In this document: positions 45,842-56,600 of the stretch, in pieces | Layout of the letters: each line of letters starts with the position of its first letter | How positions within the stretch are numbered: position 1 is the first letter of the stretch | NCBI GenBank assembly: GCA_016169945.1 | Contig: JADLSH010000395.1 | Span: forward strand, 4,554,001-4,618,000 | Source: Trachythela sp. YZ-2020 | Taxonomy: Eukaryota; Cnidaria; Anthozoa; Malacalcyonacea; Clavulariidae | Length of the DNA stretch: 64,000 nucleotides | Direction: 5' to 3' | Notes under the pieces: generated by a model | Seen by the model: the letters and a program-made list of their open reading frames with translations, nothing else | Databases searched by the model: none | What the model was told of the DNA's origin: nothing | Made by a program: the position numbers and the translations under genes

Positions 45842-46465
45842 ATGGCTGAGGATAGTCAGTCTCCAAGCTCCGAAGATAACTCTAGAACAAGGATCTCGAG
45901 TCTTTCTCGCTTTTTAGGAACACATAAAGCTGCCATGAAATGGAAAAGTTCGTCGCTTCTCTCGGAATATTTTACAAAGAAGATGACCCGCGATCCTGGA
46001 ACATTTGACGTGGATTATAATGACACTCCAGCCGTGAGAAAACTGATTGAAAAAAGCAGGGAAATGTTTTACTCAGAAGATGAATACTTAGATGAGCTTT
46101 CTTTTATGAATAAGCCTCAAAACAGCTACGAATTAAGTCCTGTTAAACCTTTTAAAGTTTCTGAAGTCAGAGAAATAATGAAACAAGTGATGCAAGGAAT
46201 GCATGATGGAAAGAATAAGTATGAAACAGATGGGGATTTATGTAAATTGCTGGCAGATGAAATTAAACTAAGTGTAAAAAACTCTGGATTTTCACGATAT
46301 AAGATTATATGTGTTGTATCTTTGCTTCGAGGCTGTGAACGACAGGATATAATGATTGGCAGTCGTTGTTTGTGGAATACAGATTTTGATAATTTTGTAC
46401 AAGAAATTTTTGAAAATAAGGATTTCACTGCCGTAGCAACAGTTTATGCTTTGTACTATGAGTGA
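45842..46465 (+). CDS. Tctex1 domain-containing dynein light chain family protein (207 aa)
   Basis: Single-exon frame; the ATG at 45842 sits in GCAAGATGGC with a purine at -3 and G at +4. Residues 1-95 are a Ser-rich, poorly conserved extension (SSLSRFLGTHKAAMKWKS). Residues about 105-207 are a Tctex1 fold: VREIMKQVMQGMHD, CKLLADEIKLSVKNSGFSRYKIICVVSLL, then DIMIGSRCLWNTDFDNFVQ and a final TAVATVYALYYE beta strand. This matches the DYNLT4/DYNLT5 (TCTEX1D) type, which is longer than the about 113-residue core light chain DYNLT1. Likely acts with axonemal or intraflagellar dynein. The intronless structure could indicate retroposition, but the frame is intact and no poly(A) tract is seen. Confidence 0.9.
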   Translation: MAEDSQSPSSEDNSRTRISSLSRFLGTHKAAMKWKSSSLLSEYFTKKMTRDPGTFDVDYNDTPAVRKLIEKSREMFYSEDEYLDELSFMNKPQNSYELSPVKPFKVSEVREIMKQVMQGMHDGKNKYETDGDLCKLLADEIKLSVKNSGFSRYKIICVVSLLRGCERQDIMIGSRCLWNTDFDNFVQEIFENKDFTAVATVYALYYE

Positions 46466-47394
46466 CGATTGATGGTTGAAACATATGCCTATAAATCCTG
46501 TAAATAATGCTAGCTATTATGTTTTATTATATTATATAAGTATTGAAATAGAATAGGGCGCGGACAGGATCGACAGGTATATGCTTCTTTCATAGACGTA
46601 GCCTGCATAGCAGACCTGCCCTTTCGTGTGTTCAGCCTCGCCGACCCTCGCGGACCCTCGCGCACCCTCGCGGATTGACCGTCATGCAGGCTGCCATAGA
46701 TGATCAGGAACTCTTCATGTCTCGCTCTTTACAGGCTTGTTCACACGATCCGATTTGTTCGGATGCCTGTTCAGATGATCCGATTTTACCGGTGTTTAAC
46801 CCGCGATCAGGCCTGTTATAAAATTCTCTCGTGAGATTTTATTCCTTCGCTGATTCTCAATTGGGACTTTATTCATTTCTTTCAAATATTTATTTATCTT
46901 TTAACATTTGTTACATAATATGACTAACTATACTGCTATCGGTCGTTCTCTCGATATAACATTCACTTTCACGATCACTCATTTACAACCGTCTCACAAC
47001 AACTAACTCTAACTGTTCTAACCATGGGAACTTTTTCCCAGAGGAAGGTCAATACATTTTTCCCAGAGGAAGGTCAATACATGACGCACATGAGGAAGGT
47101 CAATACATGACGCACGAAAACCTCCTCACACGCCTTATCTATCTGGCACATTCCTTGCTTGGTTGACCACAATCAACTTACACAACTTTCCTTACGTTTA
47201 CATTCCATCTTCTTTATTAATTTACAACAAGGCCCTATAGCAGTGACCTGTTTAGGTCTGAGGATGGTCGGCTACTTTTCGGAGTGACCTATTAAACCAG
47301 CGAGCATGCATAACCCTATCCGTTGACCCTAACCCACGAACAGCGAGACATGAATCTATATATAATAATAATAATAATAATTTATTGATATATA
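46466..47394. other. Intergenic with short local repeats
   Basis: A GC-rich 10-11 bp tandem (ACCCTCGCGG words) at 46633-46676 is bracketed by GTAGCCTGCAT and ATGCAGGCTGC (46597-46693), forming a small hairpin element. Repeated GATCCGATTT words follow at 46758-46793. No coding exon recognised. Confidence 0.5.
47026..47118. repeat. Overlapping short tandem duplications
   Basis: TTTTTCCCAGAGGAAGGTCA appears twice and GAGGAAGGTCAATACATGAC appears twice, giving three successive GAGGAAGGTCAATACAT blocks, with recent-looking identity. Confidence 0.85.
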
Positions 47395-47458
47395 GATACA
47401 AGCTGCATTGACGAGCCGTTGAACGGCGAAACATGCTGCGCATGTCTGCAGATTTAAC
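47395..47458 (+). ncRNA. Hammerhead ribozyme-like motif 1
   Basis: Stem I GATA-CAAG-CTGCA (47395-47407) pairs with TGCAG-ATT-TAAC (47447-47458), leaving an internal loop (CAAG/ATT) as in natural type I hammerheads. The core box is TTGACGA (47408-47414), i.e. canonical CUGANGA with C3 changed to U. Stem II GCCG/CGGC with loop TTGAA (47415-47427) has the favoured G10.1-C11.1 pair. Then GAA, A15.1, stem III ACATGC/GCATGT with loop TGC (47431-47445), and H17 = C at 47446, so cleavage would follow GUC. Three full helices and 11 of 12 invariant positions fit. C3U should weaken or abolish activity. Confidence 0.7.
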
Positions 47459-47512
47459 AATATGCTCCTTCACTTGTGTTGTTGAGCACTCTCATTCATG
47501 GCTACAAGCGAT

Positions 47513-48483
47513 CAGAGGCGTGGCGAACGAATCACGATTGGGGGGTGTCATATCATTATGACCAACTTTTCCGATTAAAATGACCAACTTTTTTGTCTTT
47601 CTATATACAAATTTTGTATCAAAATTATAGGGGAAAATGAAAGAATTTATAAAAACCTGAATAGTTGTATGATCGGATATGAAAGGGACTCTCTAAGCCA
47701 GGGCCTTTTTTAAGAAATGGTTAGGGGGGGGGCATTAACGAAAATGGACCTGACAAACCTGGTATATTGAAGATTCGTGAACATTGCGGAGGGTCTGGGG
47801 GGTCCTCTCCCAGAAAACCTTCGTATTCTTGAGTCTCTGTGGCTTGATTTCCTGCATTTTCAGAGACAATTTTTTATATATCCCATCTAAACGGACCAAG
47901 CTTTACAGGGGGGGGGGTAATTAAAAAGGGCCCTGTGCTAAGGCGCTTCTAACGTTCATTTGAACTACACAAATATCACTTCGACTCTAAAAGGGTTATA
48001 AATGTTACATTTGCTAACAAGAATGTTTAGCAATTTAAATTTAAATTAACTATGAAATTTATTCGTGACTTTCAATTGCCTTTTTTGTCCTTGTTTTTAG
48101 TAAATTTTTCAAATGCAAGCATTTTCAGTTTAGAAAGGATCAAAGAATGATGTTGAGGCAATGCATGTATGCTAGACTCCAGTAATTCTGCACTAGTCTA
48201 TTGACCAACTGCTTACGTGCTCAGGAGCACATAATATTTGAAAATTAGAACGTATTGTTTCTTATATATTTTAACCAACAACAAATGTTCTGACCAACTC
48301 TTTAATATTTAGAATTATTGTACTTGCGTTGCACGTTTTATAATTTCAGCGCATAGTCTCAACGCATAATTTCTCAATATTTTTTTACCAACAACAAACC
48401 ATTTTTGACCAACTTTTTAATATTTAGAATTATTGTGGTGGGCGTCACACACCCCCCACGCTCCCCCGGTCGCCACGCCCCTG
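47513..48483. mobile_element. Non-autonomous hAT-type element with intact 8-bp target duplication
   Basis: Flanked by identical CAAGCGAT octamers (47505-47512, 48484-48491). Ends CAGAGGCGTGGCGAACGA and, inverted, CAGGGGCGTGGCGACCGGGG, a hAT-type CAG(G)GGCG terminal pattern. Subterminal repeats such as TTTAATATTTAGAATTATTG occur at about 48302 and 48417, with several TGACCAACTTTT words at both ends, as expected for transposase-binding sites. No transposase ORF in its 971 bp. It lies exactly between the two hammerhead-like motifs. Confidence 0.88.
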
Positions 48484-48611
48484 CAAGCGATAATGGCCCC
48501 AAGATACTTCACGCATGTCTGGATGCGCATGTGTCCGAGTACTGTACCACATGCGCTTGGTGAGAGCAAGAGTATGGTGTATAAATACGAAGTCACTCGC
48601 ATCTAGACTGC

Positions 48612-48670
48612 GTTACAAGCTGCACTGACGTGCCATTGAACGGCGAAACATGCATGTCTGCAGATTTAAC
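48612..48670 (+). ncRNA. Hammerhead ribozyme-like motif 2
   Basis: Same fold as the motif at 47395: stem I GTTA-CAAG-CTGCA (48612-48624) with TGCAG-ATT-TAAC (48659-48670), here with all four outer pairs intact. Core box CTGACGT (48625-48631): C3 is preserved but A9 is U. Stem II GCC/GGC, then GAA, and stem III ACATGCATGT (48648-48657), a palindrome that can pair within or between molecules. H17 = C at 48658. The two motifs carry different single core defects, so their common ancestor would have had a full consensus core. Confidence 0.7.
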
Positions 48671-48820
48671 TATATATATATATATAGACTATAGACGATA
48701 TAGTAAAAACCGTTTGCAGAGTGCTCAATGGAGAACCAGAGCATATTATATATATCACGAAATGCCAAAGAGTGCTCGATATCATATAGATAGAGCAAAT
48801 ATAGTTTTCGCTTACCTCAA

Positions 48821-48891
48821 GGTATCCACTACAGCCTGTTTCACGCCACTTGATGATCGCTTATTGGGCGAAACAGGCTGTAGTGGATACC
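48821..48891. repeat. Perfect 22-bp inverted repeat with a hammerhead-like loop
   Basis: GGTATCCACTACAGCCTGTT (48821) continues TC and is exactly inverted at 48870-48891, with a 27-bp loop. The loop plus right arm also reads as a decayed hammerhead: CCAC/GTGG stem I, TTGATGA box (C3 to U), GAAA and ACA..TGT stem III. The stem II match is poor. Such inverted ends are common in Penelope-like termini. No partner end was found. Confidence 0.65.
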
Positions 48892-48931
48892 TGGGTAAGC
48901 ATAAGGTACCTGACCGCAATGGTCCTCAAAA

Positions 48932-49300
48932 TTACTTCTTTTTGGCAGGCATCCTTTTCTCCATGTTCCTTTCTTTTTTTATCAAGAAATACACGTCTTC
49001 TTTTAGACCTTTTGGGAATGAAGACTTTACGTCTAAGTATCTAACGTCTGTCCCATTCTGTAGGTGTTCACATAAAAATTCAACGTCCGTTCGTCCAAAA
49101 AGTGTCCGTTTAACTTATTATTGTTCACCGGAGGACATGTTCCGTTGGATTCTTCAAAACAGTTAGACTTTGATTGTTCTTCAAATGCATCCATCTGACA
49201 GCAACGCGGCGATAATTTCGCGTTCAAGAACAGAAGATAAGGCTTGCATGGAAAAAATAGACGAGTATTCTCCGTCAGTAGCGCAATCCAGGCACACATT
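48932..49300 (-). pseudogene. Broken or partial unrecognised coding segment
   Basis: On the minus strand a frame from ATG at about 49194 gives MDAFEEQSKSNCFEESNGTC and ends at 49033. An overlapping frame continues with FGRTDVEFLCEHLQNGTDVR, SSFPKGLKEDVYFLIKKERN and a Lys-rich end with stop at 48932-48934. The two read like one protein split by an indel near a T run at about 49103, or like two exons with an unseen junction. I recognise no family. It could equally be a transposon remnant, since a Penelope-like hairpin lies just downstream. Confidence 0.3.
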
Positions 49301-49488
49301 TTCCAGGTATTTGACTTATTCTTGTCAGTTTTTGTCAGTTCTTGTAGTTAATTATTATGACCCTCGGGTCAAAAACCGACAAAAAGTAACAAAGTCCAAA
49401 ATCACTTTACAACTGATACACTAAAAAGAATTTATTCACAGAAAATTGTATTATATATGAAAGCGATAGGCCTACTCAGGGGCTGGTT

Positions 49489-49597
49489 GTATAAAAAGGT
49501 TGCTAAAGTTAACCAATCAGAATAAAAAATCGCTTATTTTAGACTTAACTACTCTTTAACTACAAAATGGGTAGTTAAAAAGAAGTTTATAAGACTA
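49489..49597. mobile_element. MITE, GGGGCCGGTTGTATA family, truncated copy 4
   Basis: GGGGCTGGTTGTATAAAAAG followed by TTAACCAATCAGAAT and ACTACAAAATGGGTAGTTAA matches the family in the orientation of the 18349 copy. The right terminal repeat is missing. Confidence 0.7.
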
Positions 49598-49767
49598 ATG
49601 TAAGATCAAAACGGTAGCTCTCTTACAAAAGCGGGCAATTAGTAACTGTCAATCACAAGACAAAGGTGTCGCGTGGGCTATCAAATTTCTTCGAACATTC
49701 CTACGCCTACGGCAACATTAGCGTAACCCCTAGTTCCATTAACCGTGGCGTAACGTATTGATTAGTC

Positions 49768-49905
49768 ATGGTTGGAAAAAAATCTGCTCATAACACAAAG
49801 CAAGCACCTGCTAGAAGGACATGTGCAGTGTGCACCGAAGATTGTGGTGCCAAAACCATTTTCTGTCAAGTGAGCTGTAAGTGGCTGCCAGTACGTTTGA
49901 GAACA
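49768..49905 (+). pseudogene. Fragment of a PHD-like zinc finger coding sequence
   Basis: ATG at 49768 opens a frame with a basic lead and CAVCTEDCGAKTIFCQ, then SCKW: a C-x2-C..C..C-x-x-KW pattern like the first half of a PHD finger. The frame then runs into a GTACGAGATTGGGTA-type repeat without the remaining ligands. Such fingers are frequent in cnidarian transposon-encoded proteins, so this may be mobile-element debris. A real first exon ending at CAA|GTGAGC (49870) is the alternative. Confidence 0.4.
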
Positions 49906-50010
49906 ACCTCGCAAGCCGGGGTCTTCACCTCGCGTACGGCTCTGGGTCAGTGCTCTGGGTACGAGATTGGGTAGGGTCTGTATGTAGCCCTACACGAAAT
50001 GTATATTTAA

Positions 50011-50093
50011 CCCCAACCCTAACCCCAATCCTAACCCTAATCCTAATCCTAACCCCAATCCTAACCCTAATCCTAACCCCAATCCTAACCCTA
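50011..50093. repeat. Interstitial telomere-like CCCTAA repeat
   Basis: Alternating AACCCTAA, AACCCCAATCCTAACCC and AATCCTAATCC units over about 80 bp, a degenerate form of the metazoan telomeric TTAGGG complement. Flanked by related GGGTACGAGA(A/T)TGG words at about 49957-49970 and 50154-50168. Confidence 0.82.
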
Positions 50094-50362
50094 TATATAA
50101 TCACAGACATAATTCGTGTACAATGCAATTCTCGTACGTACCCAACGGGCTCTGGGTACGAGAATGGTGGAATAAATCCATCTATGAATTTCTATGAATA
50201 AATCAAAGTGGCCGCCATCACTAGTACCCAGACCCCCTACAGATAATGCATGGTCAGTTGAAAAGAAGTGCCATGTTCATGTGAAAATTTTAATGAATGG
50301 TGGTTATTTTATCTAATATTTAGCTTGTAGTTCTTACGATTTGAATATTTAACAGCGACAAC

Positions 50363-53300
50363 ATGAAGCTCACGTTCAAGACTCTGCAGCAACAGACTTT
50401 CTCCATTGAAATCGAAGCAGAAAAAACGGTAGGTAGACCATGATAATACGTTGTCTATTAAGAAATAGACATTGTCGTCTTGGAAATGTGTTCAATTGAG
50501 GAATTAATGTTTGTATTTTTGACCTACCGTTTGGTCGATACCTAGCTTTTGCTTGATGCTTTACTGAACGTTTAAAATATCATGAAAATGAAACTATAAA
50601 ATTTTTGTACATATTTATAATTTCAATATAGTATTGTGTTCTCCTTTTATACCATTGCTAAAACTTGAGAACTTGTTCTATAGTCCTAACTCTACATAAG
50701 TCTACATAGGAATTTATTTAAATATTTAAGTAGTGAATTTGGTGAGTGCTACGGTTATGAAACCAGCCAGAGAAGCACATATTTTATATAATGAAATCTC
50801 ATATTTCATATAATAAATCTCTCCAGGCTGCCAGCCCAGGCATTATTGTCCTAGGAATCTTGATCCTCATTCATGTAATTCCTGCAATAGTTGACACATA
50901 TATCATGGGGAAATTCAGATCTATAAAAGTCTTCAAAGTTTGCATTTTGAACTTTTACAAGATTGTACGGCTCTAGTTAATAATTTCCATCATGCTTGGT
51001 GGATGGACATGTTCAGAACATGGCCAACTTGTAATTCTGCTGTTTAACGACTTGTTAGTACACTGTCTAAATGCAAAATAACACTGTAGTGTTATACACC
51101 TGGTACAAGCACATGTGTTACAAGTACAACACAGTGACATATGCACATCCAGACATGTATGCATTAAGTGTTATAGGTTCAGAGTGCTCAAACAACCACA
51201 ATGAAAGTGAGTTGGCTAAGGCATTTACATTTCAAAGCCAAAATAAATGAAATGATAAAAAAGAACTAAAAGAACTGGGCTAAAGCACACCAAGTTTTAT
51301 GTCAGATAACAGACTGCACAAGCCCCTTCATTGAAAATGTGGCTGAAAACTTGTAGACAAGAACATGGACACCAATGATAGATTTTGGAAAATACATTTA
51401 TTTTACATTCTTGATTGTAAGCATGCAAATATATGTGTGTAACATTGGTTTTCACTACTTTGCAATATATTAATTGTTTTTTAATGAAAACACAACACAT
51501 ATGCCAGGTGTTTTGAGAGATTGGCAACCTCACCTGGGAATGATGTTGAGAGATTGGTTATGTCAATTTTATTGGGTTTTTCACTTTGGTTATCATTTCA
51601 GTTATTCTTTAAAACCACCTCTGAGCTTTGCATTATTGCTTACAAATACAGCTTGGCATTAATTATCGTTCACTTACTGAAGATAATTATTGAAATTTTT
51701 AAATTTAATGCAATTGCTTCTATTCTCTGGCAGGTTATTGAATTAAAACAGAAAGTGGAGGAAGAAAAAGGGAAAGATAAGTTTCCTGTGAAAGATATGA
51801 AGTTGATTTATGCTGGTAATTTGAAAATGATAGATTTTGGAAATAATTTACAGGAAAATTGATTGATTTTTGTTCAAAACACCATCTTTATTGCAAAGCT
51901 TGGATTGCAAGATTAAATATTTCAATCATGCAGTTATAATTAACATGCACATGCAAGTGATGCAAGGTAGGAGAAATCAACCTCACAAGCCAGGCTCTTT
52001 ACTTCAGCTCCCCACCCAAACACAAATATATTACTGTAGCACATCAAAGATTGTAATTACTATCCAGTGGTTTTCCCTCAAGATTGCATAAAATTGTATA
52101 TATTATAAATGTTTATTGTAATTACCACAATTTATTAGGCAAAATCTTGGCAGATGATAAACCACTTGCTGAATATAACATTGATGAAAAAACTGGATTT
52201 ATTGTCGTCATGATTACAAAGGTAGAATTGCAATTCTAAATTCTAAGGTGCTGCTGCAGTCATCCATCACCACAAGCTTGACATCTATTTCTAAGGAATG
52301 TGTATTATTGTGAAACATGTATAGTGACACACCTTACATATACCAATTCATTACATACCAACACAGAATATCTTACACATATACACTTACAGCTTATTGG
52401 TGGTTAAAACATCAAATTATGGTGAAAAAACAACAAAATGTTCTTCCAGCCTTCCCCAACCACCAAATGACCAGATTATATATATTTGGCCCCTAGCAGT
52501 GTGTGAAAAAACGTTTTCTGCTTTGCCACTCCAGAACAGCCACACTGACCAAAAATATGTTTTTTAGCATTTATATAATGGAAAGCTTTTGCAAATTTGT
52601 TAAATTCTGCTATATTTATATATAAGTGTCAAAGCTGAAGTTGTATAATACATACACAAATAATTATACATAACAGCATATATTTCACCATTAACATGTA
52701 AAATTTCCATGTTTTCAGTCAAAATCAGCCCCAGCTACATCAGCACCTTCAGCTTCGTCTGGGACTACAGCATCTGGAACTACAGCATCTGGAACTACAG
52801 CATCTGGAACTACAGCATCTGGAACTACAGCAACGGTAGAATACATACATAGGAATTAATTGTGTTTCCAATGAAAGCCCTTTCCGTTTTTCCAGTTATC
52901 CAATCATTTATTTAATAATTGAATATATACAGATATTAAGAAGTAATCTCAGAGTTCGTACGGGTTCTTAAAATCCATGTACGTAAGTCCTTAATTTTAA
53001 TTTTGTAACATTGAGCACTCCTTAACCCATTAGCTGGCAATGCGCCCAGATGTGCCCTATTTTAGTATTTTACTCTGTCTAGACGATGTTACTCGCCAGT
53101 GGTCGGGTACTGCCAGTTAATGGGTTAACAAAACTATCTGCCAGTGTCTCTTGTTAACCCATTAACTGGCAATGCACCCTGATGCGCCCTACTTTAGTAT
53201 TTTACTCTGTCTAACGTAAGACGATGTTACTCGCCAGTGGTAGGGTACTGCCAGTTAATGGGTTAATATAAAAAAAAAATCTAGATTAGTTCATGAAAAG

Positions 53301-53655
53301 TCAATAAATTTAATGAACCTTATGTAGAATAAAGAAGAGGTACAGTATATACTTGCTCACATTCTCCTTTCCCGACACATTCGTGGGTGAAAGGCATAAA
53401 GAGGCATACAAATCTCTTCAGTTTCAACTTTATGACCCACACGGAATTCCTGGCAGTTGGTCCTTAAAATTACATATTTACACAATGAATAGTCCTTAAA
53501 ATGTCCTTAAAATTTATGTTCAAATTAGGGGAAGAAGCCTGTAATCTCCCAGATATCTGATAATGCTGTTATCATTATCCAGTTCACCTTTATTAACCCA
53601 TTAGCTTGCAATATACCCAGATGCAATATGCCCAGACTTTAGGATTTTACTCAGA

Positions 53656-53688
<33 letters not shown>

Positions 53689-56600
53689 TAAGTGGTAGGG
53701 TACTGCCAGTTAATGGGTTAAAATGTCTGTATTACTTTCTAAGGCTAGTACACCAGCTTCAGATAAAGAAGATGAGAAAAAGGAGGATAGCTCAAAATCT
53801 ACAAGGTATTTTGACAAATTTCAAGACACAAATTGTGGTTGATAAAAAGATTTATAGGCGATGATATGTAAGTAATAACAGTACAGTTTGGGTAGGCCAA
53901 TTGGGGCAATTTTCAAGTTAGCAGAAACACTTAATTAACTCCAGAAATGAAAATATTATATAATTATAAGATTTTCCCAAAGCAGTGTTTCTAAGAAAGG
54001 TTTCTAAACAAAGATACAATACAAATTAGAATACTCTACATAGATACAATATAATGTCGAAGATATGTCTGCTCTAAAATTTCTGGAATTGTAAGTCAAA
54101 TTGTACAATTATATAATAGTTGAGATGATCTCGGTCATTAATGGTTCTAATTTACTGCAGACTTTAGCTAGATTTAAAGGGGAAATTGGTTGGAAATTAG
54201 GCTACTGAAACGCGCTTACAAAAAGTTAATTATAGTAACCATTTGTTGTTCCAAGTTACTCTTGTGGAATTCCATTGAATCAAATATTGTGATTTTAGTG
54301 AAAGCAGTACAACGAGTTCTAGTTCTACAACAACAACAGCGACAACAACAAGTGGCTCAACAACAACTTCAACCACTCCAGCGACTGCAGGTCCGCCATC
54401 TGTAGCAACTGCAGAATCAACATTAGGTAACAGTTTGTATATAGTGCATGGGAATATGATTATGCCATTGGCATTGCAGTGTTTGTACAATACAAGTATT
54501 ATGCCAGATTAACTTTTTGTGTTGATCAATGAAATATTTTTAAACGTAAAACGAATGTTCAGCTGTGAAGTTAAACACGAGAGAGCTCTATCATGGGTGT
54601 CAAAAATAATAATTATGGGATGAAAGTGTTTAGTGGATAAAAGCTGCCAAGGTTTCAGTTTTTAACATTTCTACTTTGCAGTGACTGGAACACAATATGA
54701 AGAGATGGTTACAGCAATTACCAGTATGGGTTATGAAAGAGATCAGGTACAGTGGTGTGCAACTAATCCGCATCAAAAGAGATTTTCACCATCTTCGATA
54801 AAATTTGAATTGAAAAATTATTTTGTCAAATTCATCCAACATGGCTGCCAATTATTTTGTCAAATTCATCCAACATCACGTAGATGATTACGTACCTGTA
54901 TGAAATACCAGTTGAAAGTTAGTTCTTAGCTGTAGTTTTCAATATAATCTCTGTTAATGGTTCAGTAAGGTATATATTTTGTGTATCTGGAATGTGTATT
55001 TGATATTTACCACAACCAGGATTGCCCAAAATAACGTCATGATTTCCAATGTGAAATTTTGCCGTGAAATAAAAGTCGCACATGCACGGTAAAGAAGGAT
55101 TACCACAGTAAATTCGTTTCTCCAGTGAGTATAGAAGCAGTGGTGGACACTCGGGAGGGGGGGGGGGCACGGGGGCGACTGCCCCAATATTTTCTCAAAG
55201 CCTTTGGATGATAGCTGACTGACTGTGCAACAAAGCTGTATTCATGATTTACAAAAACCAAAACCTTGCTAGGCTATAATTTAGGTAACTTTGCATGAAA
55301 TTTTAGCAAAAACGGTTTTAAGAACTGAGATTTGCAACACCAAAAGGGTGGTTATATGTTAAAGATTTTTTGCACTTCACTTGGTTGAACTAGAATACTG
55401 GGTTTGGTGGATAATCCAATAGGTGAATTATCGCACGGCCGTGGGTTCAATTCCTGCCAGAGGACCTAGTGTTGCATTTTTCGCAACCGTTCCTGGTTAG
55501 GTCTTAAATTGTGTATATATCTACTCACTTGGATTATCCACCAAACCCAGTATTCTGGTTATATGTTAATAGCAACCTAAGTTCGCACCCCCAATATTTC
55601 CCGAAGTGTCTGCCACGGAGTAGAAGTTTTACTTTGTTCTACTCGCTACGAAAACGAAAAAGTGAGATAATTCAATAGCATCATGTTCACAAAATCTTTC
55701 GCAGCCACGTATGTCACATTTTGTATTGTGTTGTCTTCCAGGTTGTTCGAGCCCTAAGAGCGAGTTTCAATAATCCAGACAGAGCTGTGGAATATCTTAT
55801 ATCGGTAACTACAAAATATGTTTGTTAATTGCTTTATACACAGTTATGTAACTGGCCAATTGCACGATATACAGTAACTAGAGTGAAAGGTTCAAATAAG
55901 ATATCAAGCCCTAGCACTACACGGACTCATTCTACAATGCCAAGATCCCAGCGTGTTATTTCCCGGAATAGGTGCGCTCTTGGTTAATATAAAGTGAATA
56001 TTTCAGGGCATACCAACCGTTCCACAAGAGACGGCAACTGGAGACCAAGATTCTGAAACAACTCCACCTGCCATTGGTGGTAACACTGGGGAGAGTCCTC
56101 TTGCTTTTCTACAAAATCAACCTCAGTTTGCATTGATAAGACAGGCCGTACAACAGAATCCTGGTTTACTTCCTACATTATTGCAAGAACTTGGGCAGTC
56201 TAATCCACAGTTGTTACAGGTACTTCTAACTACCCTAGTTATAGTAGACAATATAATATTTGAAGCTTTTATCATATTGTGTGATGAACGGATACTTCAT
56301 TTTCCCAAAACAAATTGATCAACTTTAGTTCATCTTTAAATAATCCGACCTAACCGTGTTTAATTTGTAGTATATTACTCAACATCAGGAAGAATTTATC
56401 AATTTATTAAATCAACCCGTCGAGGGAGGTGGTACAGGTAGGTACTATTACTTCACTTCATCATGTAGTGGGAAAAGTTTAAATTGATGTGATATATTTT
56501 CACTTACATTCTTCCTCTTCCCACCCGTCCTTTGTCATTTCTTTAATTTTGTTTTCTCTTCATTTTGATTCTTTATGTTTTTTTTCATCCCTATTCCGTT

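Noticed and set aside
49997..50201. ORFs across the CCCTAA block
   Set aside because: They translate the telomere-like repeat (TPILTLILT-type) and are artefacts of the repeat.
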